Notes under the pieces: generated by a model
Databases searched by the model: none
The model's input: only the letters and a program-made list of their open reading frames with translations
Told to the model about the DNA's origin: nothing
Part shown: positions 46,517-60,165 of the stretch, in pieces
Numbering within the stretch: the first letter of the stretch is position 1
How the letters are laid out: the number at the start of each line of letters is the position of its first letter
Assembly (NCBI GenBank): GCA_021442155.1
Contig: CM038232.1
Coordinates: forward strand, 60,915,436-60,979,435
From: Cymbidium sinense
Lineage: Eukaryota > Streptophyta > Magnoliopsida > Asparagales > Orchidaceae
Length of the DNA: 64,000 nucleotides
Direction: 5' to 3'
Translations under genes and position numbers: made by a program

Positions 46517-48104
46517 TTATTTGATTTTATTAATATGTTTTTTGGTATTAGAATTTGGATAGAGCTTTAATCTACATGTATAAATAATTCAATTAACTAA
46601 AATATAAAATACAAGCCTATGCATTCATCATCATTTAAATGTGCCAAAAATACATGGTATGTATAGATATGTGAAGTGTTAAAGTCATATACATGTTACA
46701 TGTGATGGAAAGGAATGACTTGATATATGTCATGTGATAGTAATTCAATTATATTAATCCTAAGATTCCTTTCATATTGAATAGAATTATTTAAAGTTAA
46801 CATAAACTAGGATTAATAAAAATATACAATCATCCATTAATTAAAGAAAACTAAATCATAAAATTAATGTGCTTTAGAAAATGACTTAAGGTGGGGATGA
46901 AAGAGGCTAAGCCTCTTTCTTCTCTTTATGGCACTTAGATATTAAGTGTAAGTCAAATGAAACCAAATAAAACATAAATTAAAATTCACAAATCAACTAA
47001 ACAACTTGAAATGAAACCAACCTTCATGTTGAATTAAATTCTTCCACACTTAGAAATTCATAACTCTAATGCTTAGTTAAGACGTACCACACAAAGCCTT
47101 AGCACACACATTAGAATTAAGTCACCACTTCTAGCTCTAATTAGGGTGGTTATGTTATGATGTACATTTTTTTTATGATGTAATATTTAGACTGGTTGTT
47201 AGGGTGTATGTTTCCTAGATGGATGTTAACTCTTAGTCTAATCATATCTTCTCCAAGGGGGTTATTCTTAAGGGGTTGCTTAAGAATGAATATAAATGTT
47301 CTCTTTATAGGTTTTTTAAACCACTAAGCATAATCCAAATTAGGACAGGTGGGCTTGGTTACCCATGTGCTCGATGCTTAGTCCAAATTATAAAGAAAAC
47401 TACTTGTGATTGTATGTATGTTTAGCTAACCTCTATTTTATGGGTGTAGTTATATTTAATTTCCATATGTAAATATAATTTTGCAATAGGAATTATGATT
47501 AGTGCTTTGGGAGATTAGGATGAGCAGTGGCTAGAAGACTTTGTCTTGGGGTGCCCTATGATGCCTTTGAAGCAAATACAACCAAACCAAAAAAAAGAGT
47601 AAACCAAATCCAAGGAAGGAAAGAATGAAAGGCTTGAAGATGGAAGAGTGAAGAATGAAGGCCCCCATAGCATGTATTCATTCTGATTGTAAAATTATTC
47701 CTTCATATTAAGGGTTGTATAAGGGTAGAGCTTGACTACCCATCTTTTCTCTTTTTGAGATGTACGACGATACCCGACCGCACCGACCTTTTATTCTTTT
47801 GTGAGTCTATAAAATTGAGTGATGATTTACTTAGATCGCACAATGGGATTGCCTCCTCTTTATAGTTTCTTAATGTTTGATGGTTCATTGTGTGGCTTGG
47901 ATGCAATAGGCTCTTAAGATAAAATAAGTTTTCTATCCAACTAACAACTCATAATTAAAGTTTTAAATAACTCATAACCTCATTATGAAGCCTAGGTTAT
48001 AATCAAGATAATTAAAATATTTAGCAACCCCTTAGTTGTATATTGTATGTCTCACATCATGCATGCATCTTCTATTGCTCTTGCCAAAAATGAGGGCCTC
48101 CTCT

Positions 48105-48542
48105 GTCTTTACACTAGAGGGACCGCTTGACCTATGAGAACAACCCCTCGTGATGGAGCTTCACCCTCTCCCTTTTAATTTAGCCAAAAATCAATTTTCA
48201 TCATGCATTTTGGCATAACGAAATATTAAGCCTTTGTCTAAATTACTGTGTCAAAATGAAATAAAATTTGAAAAGATTTTGCATTTGTAGATTAAGTTAT
48301 ATACTCATACCACTCATGCCCTAGTCTTTACACTATAGGGACCGCTTGACCTATGAGAGCAACCCCTCGTGATGGAGCTTCACCCTCTCCCTTTTAATTT
48401 AGCCAAAAATCAATTTTCATCATGCATTTTGGCATAACGAAATCTTAAGCCTTTGTCTAAATTACTGTGTCAAAATGAAATAAAAGTTGAAAAGATTTTG
48501 CATTTATAGAGTAAGTTATATACTCATACCACTCATGCTCTA
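48105..48542. repeat. 219-bp head-to-tail duplication in X3
   Basis: Unit 1 is 48,105-48,323 and unit 2 starts at 48,324, both beginning GTCTTTACACTA. They share CCCTCGTGATGGAGCTTCAC, AATTTTCATCATGCATTTTG and ATATACTCATACCACTCATG. By eye only about eight bases differ, so this is a recent duplication compared with the divergence between X copies. X5 and X1 have a single copy. Confidence 0.93.
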
Positions 48543-49320
48543 GTCTGTTAGGGAGTGGGTTTAGAACTTTAGTCTCTTTCCAATTAAATAACTACCCTAG
48601 CTATCTTGCAATTCATAAGACCGAACTACATAGATTTAAAATATAGGAGGGCAATTGTAAGTCCAGAAGAGTCAGACGGGTTTATTCTCTCTTATGGAGA
48701 TAAACCATTATGTCCCCTGTTGCTTAGATTTAGACCACGCTTAGCTTTTGCTAAAGCTCCCTAGATTTAGGATCCGATGTAGCTAGTTTTCTTCGGACTA
48801 CAAGCATAAATCCTTACATCTTAGGCATTTTCACAATCTTGTGTTGATGGATCATAAGCCCTAGTAATCTAATAAAAATTCAGTTTAAACAAATAAATCT
48901 CTTCACTTTTAAATATATAAAGCCCCAACCAAAGGATAGATTAAAATGCTCATTAGGTTTCCTAGTATCATGAGAATTTCTTACTTTCTCCCTTTAATTT
49001 CCAAAAATAAGTTTTCCACTTGGTTTCACCCACTTGATTTTTCCAAACATAACCTGTCCTTTGGTAGTCGAACCTTAAAATATTTGGAGATAATAATTGT
49101 CTACTTTAATTGAGAGTATTCTTATGGAATTTCATTTCTTAGGATGTAATTAACTATGGAGGCTTGCCTCCTTAGGAAACTTAAGAACCCAACTTAATAT
49201 AAACCTTACTTTATTTTTTCATGTGAAGCAACGGAAAAATCTCTGGAATATTCGAAGACCCATCATGCCTTAGGAGTCTTTATTAGGTGATTAGTATACT
49301 AATGCTGGGAAGGCCTAATT

Positions 49321-50689
49321 ATATAGCTCTTCTAAGAGATATAAAGGAGTCGAGGGATTTCAATTTTAAAAAGGTTAATTGGAGTGGGATTTGATTTTAA
49401 TATTTAAAATGTGCTACTAATCATTTTTAAAAATTACAATTTTTTATTAAAATTGATAAAAAATAATTTTTTAGCATAAGAGTCTATCATATCATACAGA
49501 TTTTTGATAAACACATTACAATAAAAGAAAAAGGTAAAACACAAGTAGACAATACAATCAAAGAAAGTACTATATTGTGATTAGTGTAAAAAAATAAGGT
49601 CAATAGGCCAATGTGGCTAGGTAGCTTGCTTATACATACTTGATAACAAAAAGTACTAAAAGGTAGCCGGGCTCTACTTATAAATACAAGATTGGAAAAA
49701 TTAAATTAAAATTTTCTCTGTTCTTGGTCCTTCCTTTTTTATTTAGAGTATTTGTTTGTTCTTCATGGTATTGTGTCTTTGGATGCTTGGTTAAGAAACT
49801 TAGTTCGTATTTAATTTTTACATCAAAAAAGTCCAAAAAAAATGTTATAATAATTAAAACCCATAAGCTAAATGGAGCCATAATTATATAATAATAGTGA
49901 AGTAACTTGGAGTAAACATCATAAAATTATTATTTTGACACATTTTCCCATGTAAAGTGAAGTATTGGCCATGCTTCTTGCACCTGCTAAAAATATCTCT
50001 AATTTAATAATAATACAGCTATAGAGAGGTTCAACTCATTACAATTTTCACAATTAATTAAAGTAAAGAATTCTAAATGTACTCTTGTAACCTCATCTCA
50101 TATAGCTAAAAGGGTAGCATATACAAAGTGACCTTAGTACATCCTCCTTACGCTAGCGACCATAAAGTTTTGACCTATTACAACAAGTGGGTGCATGGCA
50201 GTGTTTTCCTAAGGACAATCTTATAAATCCTTGACTTACCAAGTTAAGTCAAATATGTAAATTAATCATTTTAAGGCTAATCACTTTGTGTTTACCTTCT
50301 AGAAATAAAGTGACAAGGTTTAAGTTATCCAAGTTTCATCAAATGGCCATATAAGATTTAAATTATGATTAAATAATTTTATTATTAGATGAATTTCTAA
50401 AATTATTTAGCCATAACGTATGTCAAGTATGGGTTCTTACAAGTCATAATCTAATAAAAAGTATTGATTGTCATACATGCATTAATATGAGAAATATTAG
50501 TTGATATGATCAATCATTAAATGAAAAAAATATATTCAAGTAAAGCTTTACTATAAATCCCCACAAAATTATGTAAAGTTCATATCATTTAGGGTTTAAA
50601 AGGTAAAATGAATGACAAACGCTCATTCAAAGGAAAGAAATAGGATAAAGTATAGGTGTATATTTAGGTCTTGATGTTGTTCAGTCTTA
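49321..50689. other. Spacer between X3 and X4, no gene seen
   Basis: AT-rich, with no X-family words that I can match and no coding domain. The minus-strand frame 49,881-49,678 has a hydrophobic start (LWVLIIITFFLDFF) but no family signature and AT-driven composition. It is not annotated as a gene. Confidence 0.4.
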
Positions 50690-52640
50690 ATTATCTACCA
50701 AAATGTGCACTTATGAAACTAGCGAATGGACCAGCATGAGAAGCACTTGGTGATCTCACTTTTAGTGAGGTTGCCATCCACTCTCTTAATCCTATGATCT
50801 TGATCTAGACACTAAGGTCTTCCAAACTTAGGGTTAAGACATCTCTAGTGGTAAGCAGAACATTAAGCATAAACCTAGGCGACTCACAAAGCCCAACCCT
50901 AGAATTAAACCCAATGGAGACTTAGTCATTTAGCCCAACCTTACATAGATCTTACCACATCAGACTCATTCAATCATAATGTCATAGGTGACTTCAAACA
51001 CATCTAATCAAACACATGCTAAGCATAATTAACCAAATGACTTAGTTGGTGCACTTGACCTATTTAGGCCCATTTGGCCCATTCAGGGCATTTTGACCCA
51101 ATTCTTGATTAAATACAATTTGACCATGGATAATCAATCCAATGTCATGCTAAGCACCAATTTTATTCAAAATCACACCCAATAGAGTTTCAATTTGTCA
51201 GATTGTTCTAATTGACCCAAGTAGACCCATTTGGGCCTAAAGGGATAAATTCTAAGTTGATCCAAACCACTTGGAACTGACCTTGCCCAAATTATTCCCA
51301 ACTTGAACTAAATGTAGCTGAAGCCTAATCTAAACTTAGTTTGACTAATTGACTTACTTGACTCATTTGACCCAATTTGACCTAAAAATATCAAATTAAA
51401 CCAAACCTTGATTTAATGGAAATTGGATTGAGCCAATTATTGTAATCACTTCCAAAATGATTATCAAATATGAATTTATACTAAGTGAGCCTAATTGAGT
51501 CAAATTGAAATCTACTTTGACTTAGGTCAAACTAATTACACCAACATGCTCCTAGTCATCATTTGAACATAATCCAATAATAGTCCCTTGGGCCCACTTT
51601 TCTCAATTAGTCGACCAAGCCCAATTGAACCTAAATTGACTTAAATAGGTTGCATTGAGCCAAACTTAACCAAACTTGGCATGACTCTTCTTTTTTAAGT
51701 TCCCTTAGACCTACCTAGTGAGAAACCCAAGGTGGACCTAGTTTAGCCCAAGCCAAGTAAACCAAGCACTCCCACATAAGATAAAAACTCAAAATAAGAA
51801 GGTATAATCCCTCCTTTTGGCTAAGGTAGCACCCCTTAAGCTCAATCTAGCTAACCCAAGCTGACCTAAGCCTGATTTGCTCAACCCTTGACCATGATAA
51901 GCCATGGCTATAGAGGGACAAACTTTGGTTCAACCACTATGTCCACTTCACCAATGGCCACGAAACCCCTCAAGCCATTAGAGGAGAGCCAGGTCATCAG
52001 TCTTATGCCATTTTTTACCACCACTATTGCTTGGCCGGTTGCCATGTCTTGAACCAACCCGAATGGGTGGTTCATATGGGAGGAGGCTTACACCTTCCCA
52101 ACCATCCAAAATCAACACACCCCTTCACAAGCCTCTTAGGGATAATCCCTAGGTGATTTTGGAGCTTCCTATGATCCCCATCCTCGGCGAAACCATGCTT
52201 CTTCAAACCTGAATGCCTCTACATACCCAACTCCACCAAACCTTTCCTCCACTTCAATTAACTCTTTCACACCTTTCATGCACTCCGATGAACCAAAATG
52301 AATCTAGAAATACTCAATTCTCTCAATGGAGCATCGAGTTAAAGAAAACTATAGTGAACTTGCAGTGGTTTGTAGTCTTCATATCAACCGACCAGGAGGA
52401 AAGTGAGTACTTCAATAGTAGGGTTTTGCCTTTTTAAGGCGAAGCTACCTCACACATCAAACCACCAATTTTGAGCTCTAACAAGGTATTTTCTCATAAA
52501 TTGTAGAAAGCCTTAGGACTCTTAGTCTTTTATTTTAAGTGAAATTAAGTTTTATCATGATCAAGCAATAAAGATAGATAGGTCTTCATCCCCTAATAAT
52601 TTTGGATTTATCCCCCTCCCCTCCCCTCCCTTTCAATTTG
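50690..52640 (-). repeat. Repeat family X, copy X4 (3' half)
   Basis: Reverse-oriented 3' half of X: a GC-richer block at 51,780-52,440 equivalent to X3 43,600-44,160, then the tail with TTGACC-type words at 51,040-51,700, ending near 50,690. AGACATCTCTAGTGGTAAGC near 50,846 corresponds to AGACACTTCTAGTGGCTAAA in X3 near 41,870. The 5' half is absent: at the high-coordinate side, X words stop near 52,640. Confidence 0.7.
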
Positions 52641-53500
52641 AGACATTGAAGGTGCTTCCCTTATTTTGCCTTGCATACTCTAAGATGCATGGTAAGTGTT
52701 GTTTTTTACTTGCTTAATAATTACTAGGTATATGAAAGGTAATAACATGCGATAGTTAAAAGATTATTGGCAAGTTTAAAACAGAAGTAAGTAAGAGCAT
52801 TGGGGTTGGAGTGGACTTTCATTCTCTTGGGGGCCCATAACTTTCTTGTAGAGAGTAGTCTCATCACTTGCACTCGAGCCTAACTTAGTTAGTGTGTCAA
52901 GTAAACAACCTTTTCCTTAGTGCACAATAGGTTTTAGTTTGTTAATAATATATTTTAATCATGCAATTTTTTATTTGATTTTTTGTTAGTGTGCTCCTTG
53001 AGTATAACTCAATTTTTGAAAATTACATGTGATAATTAAAAATATTCATAATGAACTAAGATGAATAGGTTTGAATGATTTTAGTCAGAATATACTTTAT
53101 TTCTCTTGGGTCTCATAACTGTCCTACATAACTGTCCTACAAGGACAATCTTGTACTCGAGCTGAACTTGATCAATTTTGTCACTTAATAACTTTTGACT
53201 GAAAATCTGCTTGCCTTACTTTAATTATTTACAACTACAATTGTCTAAGTCAATTATTATGTTTGATCAGCAAACTCCCTGAGCATCATTTGAGTTGAGG
53301 CAAGTGCATTCATTTCATGGGAGAACATGCAAAAGTCTTTTTATGGCGAATTCAATAAAAGAGTTACAGAGTATACTTAAATTATAATAAGAGTTTTGAC
53401 TCTCATAATTTCATAGGCGATAATGTTTTTTTTTTTGTCATAAGGGTAAAGTAATGACATTAAGCATACAAAATGGGACTTCCCTTAGAGTAATACTTTA
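52641..53500. other. AT-rich stretch with a diverged repeat of roughly 290 bp
   Basis: Two related segments at about 52,790-52,915 and 53,080-53,200 share TTCTCTTGGG, CATAACT, GTCCTAC/CTTGTAGAG and ACTCGAGC. A 13-bp word, ATAACTGTCCTAC, is tandemly doubled at 53,118-53,143. A C-rich run (CCCTCCCTCCCCTCCC-like) lies at 52,612-52,632. No gene. Confidence 0.5.
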
Positions 53501-53509
53501 ATGTTGTAA

Positions 53510-54190
53510 ACCACATGAGCTAGTGTCAATTCATTACTTTTATTAAGAATTATCCCCTTTCCAGCCCTTCTTACAAATTCATTGAGCTTTTCAACTTTGA
53601 TAAATTTCTCTACCTGGCTTTTGAGGTGTCAATATTTTTCAATGTCATGGCAATGATTTCTATGATAGCCAAAATACTTCAATGCATCTCTTGGCACATT
53701 ATTCAAAGGTTTTGGTCATTTGAAGTATTTCTTATTCTAGATGAATTCGAAAAACTATGCAATTGACACTCGCAAAGTTGTTATTGTTGGTGAGCATTCA
53801 TGCCAACAATCATCTCTATCAAAATGAATGCAATATGTAGCAAGGCAAGTGGATAACTCCAAATCATACTCACACCATTGGATTATTGTTTGATGTGCTC
53901 ATCAGCTTCTTTCTCTTTTGTTAGGTCTCCCTGCCTGTTATCTCTTAAATGATGACTTTGCTATCAAGCTTCTCTTGGTTGTTTCTATGGAGGAATGATT
54001 GGCTTCATTATTTTCTTCGACATTGACATGATTGTTGATGAGTTTTAGTAGTTTTGTTAATGTTTTTAGCAATTGAAGGTCAAGGACATATCTGAACAAC
54101 CTTCACATAGGCCTCAGGTGAGTGCAACTTACTATTATTGCTTCTTGGTCTTTGAATTCTAGTACTTCTCTAGAAATAAGTTATGAATCT
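53510..54190 (-). pseudogene. Third Ty3/gypsy gag relic (Tat-like)
   Basis: Minus strand. The clearest part is YFGYHRNHCHDIEKY at 53,675-53,630, then HLKSQVEKFIKVEKLNEFVR at 53,626-53,565. This is the 'Y-R-HR--GH-TE-C--LK--IE-LI--G-L--F' segment downstream of gag in Tat-group gypsy elements; the Gly and Cys of the motif have become Cys and Tyr. Upstream, at 54,190-53,800, are decayed gag-like words (EAYVKVVQICP). No RT follows on this strand before X4. The fragment is small, so lineage is tentative. Confidence 0.65.
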
Positions 54191-54217
54191 TTTTAGTGAC
54201 TAACTTGGTTTTTGTCT

Positions 54218-57200
54218 TGTGGTGTTTTTATTTGGAGTTGTAGAAACACCACGTAGATCTTAGGTGATACTTTTTGAAAGGATTGAGAACAACATCAAAG
54301 GAATGATGTACTGCCTCAAAAGGTAGAAATATCACCCCACTATGGGCTCAATCATCTAATAAAGACTCTTAAGGAAGTTGGGTCTACGTATACCAGTGAA
54401 CTTTCCCTTTCTTTACATGGAGAGAGTAAAGATTTTATATCGAGTTCCTTAGTTCCATATGGATGCAAGCCCCCATAGTTAATTATATTTTAAGAAATGA
54501 GGGATTCTTAATAATACTTTGGACTAAAGTAGTCAATTAATGTCTTCAAAGATTTCAAAGTTCTGATGTTAAAAAATTGATGATTATTGAAAAATCAAAT
54601 AAGAAAGTTCAAATGGAGATAATTCTTAATAGATTTCAAAAGAGGATAAGTAGGAAGCGCTCATGATACTAAGAATCCTAATGAGTGCTTCATTCTATCC
54701 TTTAGTGAGCCTTTATATTTTTGAGGAAGAGAATTTTGTTTATTTGAGTTGATATTTTATTAAAAGGCTAATACTTATATTCCAACAACATAAGATTATG
54801 AAAATGCCTAAAATATCAGGACTTATGCTCATACCAAATGAGAATTAAGTGGCCTCCAAACGTACATCTAAGTTCTCTAGCATAAGCTAAGTTCGCATCT
54901 TAATTTTATTTGAAGAAAGAGAGATGTATTGGTATACTTCCACTTGACCGAGTGAATCGATCCTGACTCTTCTAGACTTAGCACTACTTGAACTAGTTGC
55001 TAGCTAATGCCTCCTATGATTCAAAATCCTATGGGCTGATCTTATGTATATGCAAGATGTCTAGGTTATTATTTATTAAGCATGAATTTAGAGTCCTAAA
55101 CTCACTCTCTCTGAGACTAGATCATGATTAATATGTAAATCATGCCTTAGACTAATGCAATATGATTTACATATTTTTATTATATTTTGACTCATTATTT
55201 TGGACTTAGGCTTGGGAAGATTTGTGCTTACATGTATGATGAAATAGAGTAATGAGCTAAATCAAAGTGATGGAGTGTTCTCTACTACAAGGGAACAACT
55301 TCACAAGTCAAGCTTTGCCCCTTATCATGCAAGAGTGGAGATCTCATATTTTACAAGAAATGAAGCAAGATGCATGCATGATGTTATAACATATAACATA
55401 CACTTAAGAGGTTACTAAATCTTTTATTTTTGTGATTAAATACTTAAGCTTTAAAGTGAGGTTATGGGTTATTTAAATTTTACTTAAAGTTCATTAGTTA
55501 GGGTAAATAAAAAATTAAGTCCCTAAGAAGCCTACCACTTCCAAGTCATACGACAAATAATCAAGCTTTAAGAAAAGTATGAAGTTCTATTACATAATCA
55601 ATGTAAACAAATAAAGAAAATATCACTGATTAAAAGAATAAAATGGTCGCTTATTTCAGTATATCGAAAAGGAAAAAAGATGGATAAATGATCTTTACCC
55701 TTATACAATCTTGATTATAATTAATTTATAATGAAAATGGAACTATGGGGATCTTCATCCTTCATTTTTATCTTCACTTTATCTCATGGAGTGATACTCT
55801 ACGCATCATAGGGCCTCCTAGGTTTGAGCCTTCTAGCATTACTTATCTTAAATCCCATAGCTCTAATCCAAAGCCTATTACACAAATTACATCCTTTTAA
55901 AAATTAAAATCTAACTACACCTGTAAAAGAGAAGTCAGATGAACATACATTCACACCAAGTAGTTATATTCCATACATTGGGGATCCCTGCCTTGGTTCA
56001 CCAAGCTCACTTATCCTAATGGATTGTGCTTAGGGACTTAAGTAGCACCTACAAGCAAAGGCATTTATGATAATTTTTATTATTATAGTGGTGTCCTAGG
56101 CATAATCTCTTGCAAAAAGTATCATTAGTCTAATATTTTCTTAACATATAGACTACACATATACACCCTAACATCTAGTCTAAAATATTACATCATAAAG
56201 AAAACCATCAATCCACAATAAAGCACCATCCTAATCTAAGTCTAAGATCGGTGACTTAATAATCTAAGTGTGTGTGCTAGGGCTTAGTGTAGTATAAAAA
56301 GACTAGGGTTTAATATTTCAATTAATCTAAGGGTGGTGTTTAAATTTACCATAAAATATGATTATCGTTCAAGTGATCAATGATATCTTAAAGTGAATTT
56401 TGAATTTCAATTTATTTCTTTTATTTTTATTCAAATTTAGAATTAAGAAAGAGATGAGGAGTATGATCCACCTCAGACCTTAACCTTAAGTTGAATTTAA
56501 AGATGAATTTTATGATTTTTAATCATCTTAATGAATCATTATAAATTTTCTTATTAAACCATTTATTTGGATTTAACTTAAATGTTATTGTCTAAACATA
56601 AATGAACATCTTAAGATTAATGGATTTAAACCTTAATTAATTTAGCAATGTTTTTTTTAGGTTTGCTTCATCATTTCTTAATATTCACTTAATGAGGTGG
56701 TGCACTTAATAAAATGATCAAGCTTAATAGGTGTGTACATTTATCATTTAAATAATTCATACATTAATGCATGAATGAGTTAATGTATTTTGTTTGTAAA
56801 TTATTTTAATACACATTATGCATGAATGGATTTTATAGAAAAGATAATTTAATAACCCCTTATAAACATACATACACATTAGTATGTTGAATCTATACAA
56901 ATACGTGCCATTATTGAACTAAGGAAGTGAGGTAATTAGAGACCCCCTTGAGACCACTTAAAAGCTCATGCTCTTGGGACGTCAATACTATACACTCATT
57001 AATTCACATAAACATGCAGATTGATATAAGTATAAGGATTAATTGTAATGATTTTAAGATGCTTGGACATATACATATATGTGAAAAGGATTTAACCTTA
57101 CTATATATTTCACTACAAACTTTAAGGTATGTGCCATTGTTAGACCAGGGAAGTGAGGTAATCAAAGACCTCCTTGTGACTATTTAAAGTCTCATACTAT

Positions 57201-60165
57201 TGGGATGTCTAAACTATATCAAGCATGTAGATAATACATATAGAATTAAATTTATATTTTAATTATTTAAGTTAATTTAGACTTATACAAATAAATACTT
57301 TAAGTTTATTAAAAAATAATTTAGAATTTACTAGTAATAATAGCCACACTATTAATCCAAAATATGCCTTTAAATGTCTTTTTTATTTATTTTGAAATAT
57401 GAATCCATGATATAGTGAAACACAAATTTATAGAATGATTGATGCAAAGTAATTTAAATTCACTAAATAACTTATTTGAAGCCATTAAATCTTAAGATCA
57501 TTCATATGAAGAAAAACCACACTTAAGCTAAATTAAATTCATTAAGTTTTAATTTTGAGATTTGAGTTATTGAAGCCTAATGAGAAGACAAAGCATATAA
57601 AATTATCCCTTAACTCATTTTTGTTCATTAAGTGATTCAAAAGTAATTTAAGTAATTTTCATGAATTAATTAGGGTTAAATAATTTTTTTAACCAATTAA
57701 GTCCAAAAGATTACAAAAAATCAATTATTCCCTAAATATAAGCCCAAAAATTATGAGAAAATTACAAATCATGAATAAACATGAAATAAACATATCCTAG
57801 AAGTTCTAATACAATTAAGCTTATACTTAGGATTTAATTGAAGAAATGAGAAAACAACCCAAAATCATAAATTACACTAAAAATATCCCTAACTAATTGG
57901 GGATCTTGATTTCATTCAAAACCTCTATGTTTGTTGAGCATAAAGAGAGATTGGTCACATTTTTTTTAGAGAATTAGGCTAATTATTATTAATTTCTAAG
58001 TTCTAGGGTAATTAATAATTTAATTAATTAAAAAATCCCTTTAATGGTGATTTTGAGAAATAATTAGGATTAGTGGTCCTAATTAATTTCTCTGATCACT
58101 ATTACTATTATAAAATGTATTTAAACTCCCAAAAATATTTTTTCATAATTTTCTTAATTATATAAATTTATTAAATGCATAAAAGGACCATTTAGGGTTT
58201 GAAAATTTTGATTTTCCAAATTACCCAACCTATTAACTTGAAATAATTATGGGAGGTAGAGTGCATCTCATGGGATAATCACACAAAATTTTAAGTCAAT
58301 TAGCTAAGCAATTAAAATTTAATTTAATTAATTTAAAAAATACTTTAAACTTTAATTAGTCGTTGTACAATTAATAATTTTTGGGGCTTTTATTTTTCAT
58401 AAATTCTCTTCGATCTTAGCTTTCCTTAAAGGATTTATTTATATTTTAAAAAATTTTCTATAATTAGTTATGATTGTTTGAAGTTTTGACCATTTAATAA
58501 AATTTTAAAGCATAATTAGTCAATTTACACTGTGGCACTGCGTCAGTGCTTTACACATAGTGCCACATGGTTCGTTACTTAAAACATCTCATGTGGCACG
58601 CTGACTCAATGGAGACGAACGTGATTCATCTCAGCCATTTGATCATGGATTGAATGGTCAATATTAATCTCGTGTTTTAAATGAGATAAAATAAAAATAT
58701 CTAACACGATTACTCACATTCATTCATTCTAATCAAGTAGAACAAACAATAGATGATTCGTCATCGACCTTCGATAGGAGATAAACACTATTCTAAGGAC
58801 ATCTTTTGATGCTTGAATTGAGTGGTTCTTGATTCATTTCGACTCTTTAGATCTAAGGGAAGATGTTGAAATAGTTAATTTGGATTTGATGGAGTTTTGG
58901 TGAAATTGGAATGTGGAGGGTGCTCGGGTTAAGGGAGTACTTGGTCTCACCGGTCGTGGGGTGCTCGAGGAGCCCTAGGAACTCGAGGGACTGAGTCTAG
59001 GTTTTGAGGAACGTGTTTGTTCAATTTGAATAGGAGAGGAGTTGTATACCCTCTTCCATAAGTGAAGCAACCAAAGGGTTGGTTCATGTCGTGGCAGCTG
59101 GCCAAGTAGTGGGGGTGGCCATATATGGTATGAGATTGATGTGGTGGATGTCCCCAAGTGACTGGAGGAGTTTGGTAGCCTGACATGAAGTGGTCAACCC
59201 ATAGGGATTGGACCAAAGCTCAGCTAAGGTAAAGGTGACCTCTCCTTAGTCAATGGCTGAGCCCAATAGCTTCAAGTCAAGTCTAGTCAGCATGGGTAAG
59301 CTTAAGATATGCTAAGGTGACTACTCAAGGCAAAGAGAGGGGTTGGACCTTTATTATTTTAGGTTTTTGTCTCATATCAGTGGCTTGGCTCACATGGTTT
59401 GGGTTGGTTAAGGGTGACCTAAGGATAAGTCATGTCAAGTTTAGTTGATTTGGACTTGGTTTGGTTGAGTTTGGCTCAATTAGACATATATAGGTCAATT
59501 TAGGTTGATCAATTGACCAAATTGGGTCAAGAGGGCTATTAGGTTAAGTTCAAATGATGATTTGGAACTTATTAGTGCAATTAATTTGATTTAATTTGGA
59601 TTATATTTGAATTTTGGCTCATATGAGTTCAAATGGGTCAATTTGGTCAAATTGGCCAAATTGGTTGGATGGAAGGGTGTGTCATGTTTGATTGGTCATT
59701 TAGAGATGTTTGAAGGCTTTAATTTGAATTAATTTGGTTTAAATTAAGTTTTAGTCCAATTTGACCCTTTAGGTCAAATTGGGGTAAATGGGTTCATTGG
59801 GTTGGGTTAATCAAATTGGCTTCAATTAATGATTGAAAAGTATTTAATCATCAATTTAAGAATTATTGTACACATCAGTTCAATCCAAATTATCTTGGAT
59901 CAATTTTTGACTTAATTTAACCATATAGATCAAATTGAGTCAACTTGAGTCAAAGAGCCAAATTAGTTCAATAAGGTTCAATTATTTGCAATAGGGTGAA
60001 TGGTCATAATTAATGATCATTTTGAAAATGCTTGGACAGATTTCTTTGGTCTAATTTAGGTTGAATTAAGATTTGACTCAATTTAGGCTTTTAAAGAAAA
60101 TTTGATTAAGTGAATCAATTAGCTTGGTTAGATGAATTGAAATCAATTGGTGGTTGGAATATAAT
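54218..60165 (+). repeat. Repeat family X, copy X5 (most complete)
   Basis: Plus orientation, about 5.9 kb. Start block TGTGGTGTTTTTATTTGGAG and ACACCACGTAGATCTTAGG at 54,218-54,480. ACAACATAAGATTATG near 54,787. CCCTTATACAATC near 55,700. Two 85-bp blocks at 56,908-57,215. GCCACACTATTAATCC near 57,340. An ACGT/hairpin block at 58,530-58,680. A GC-richer block GAGGGTGCTCGGGTTAAGG at 58,910-59,300. The GGTCAA-rich tail at 59,390-60,060. It ends where X6 begins, before the terminal part seen in X3 and X4. The minus-strand frames at 59,216-58,947 are antisense to X in its GC-richer block and show no domain. Confidence 0.78.

Larger units (their letters stand above)
41775..49320 (-). repeat. Repeat family X, copy X3 (longest)
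   Basis: Reverse-oriented. From its 5' side (high coordinates): AGTCTTTATTAGGTGATTAG near 49,280 (start block), CTTAGCTTTTGCTAAAG and CTTACATCTTAGGCATTTTC near 48,740-48,830, a duplicated 219-bp segment at 48,105-48,542, GGTTGTATAAGGGTAGAGC near 47,718, three 85-bp blocks at 45,931-46,516, the hairpin block near 44,400, a GC-richer block at 43,600-44,160, and the TTGACC-rich tail at 41,880-43,560. The 3' limit near 41,775 matches that of X4 near 50,690 (shared GATGTTGTTC and CACTTCTAGTGG-type words). It is longer than X5 because of the duplications and small insertions. No protein can be read on its sense strand. Confidence 0.75.

Noticed and set aside
49678..49881. 67-codon minus frame with a hydrophobic N-terminus
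   Set aside because: Single short frame in AT-rich spacer, no family motif and no conserved neighbour. Chance is the simpler reading.
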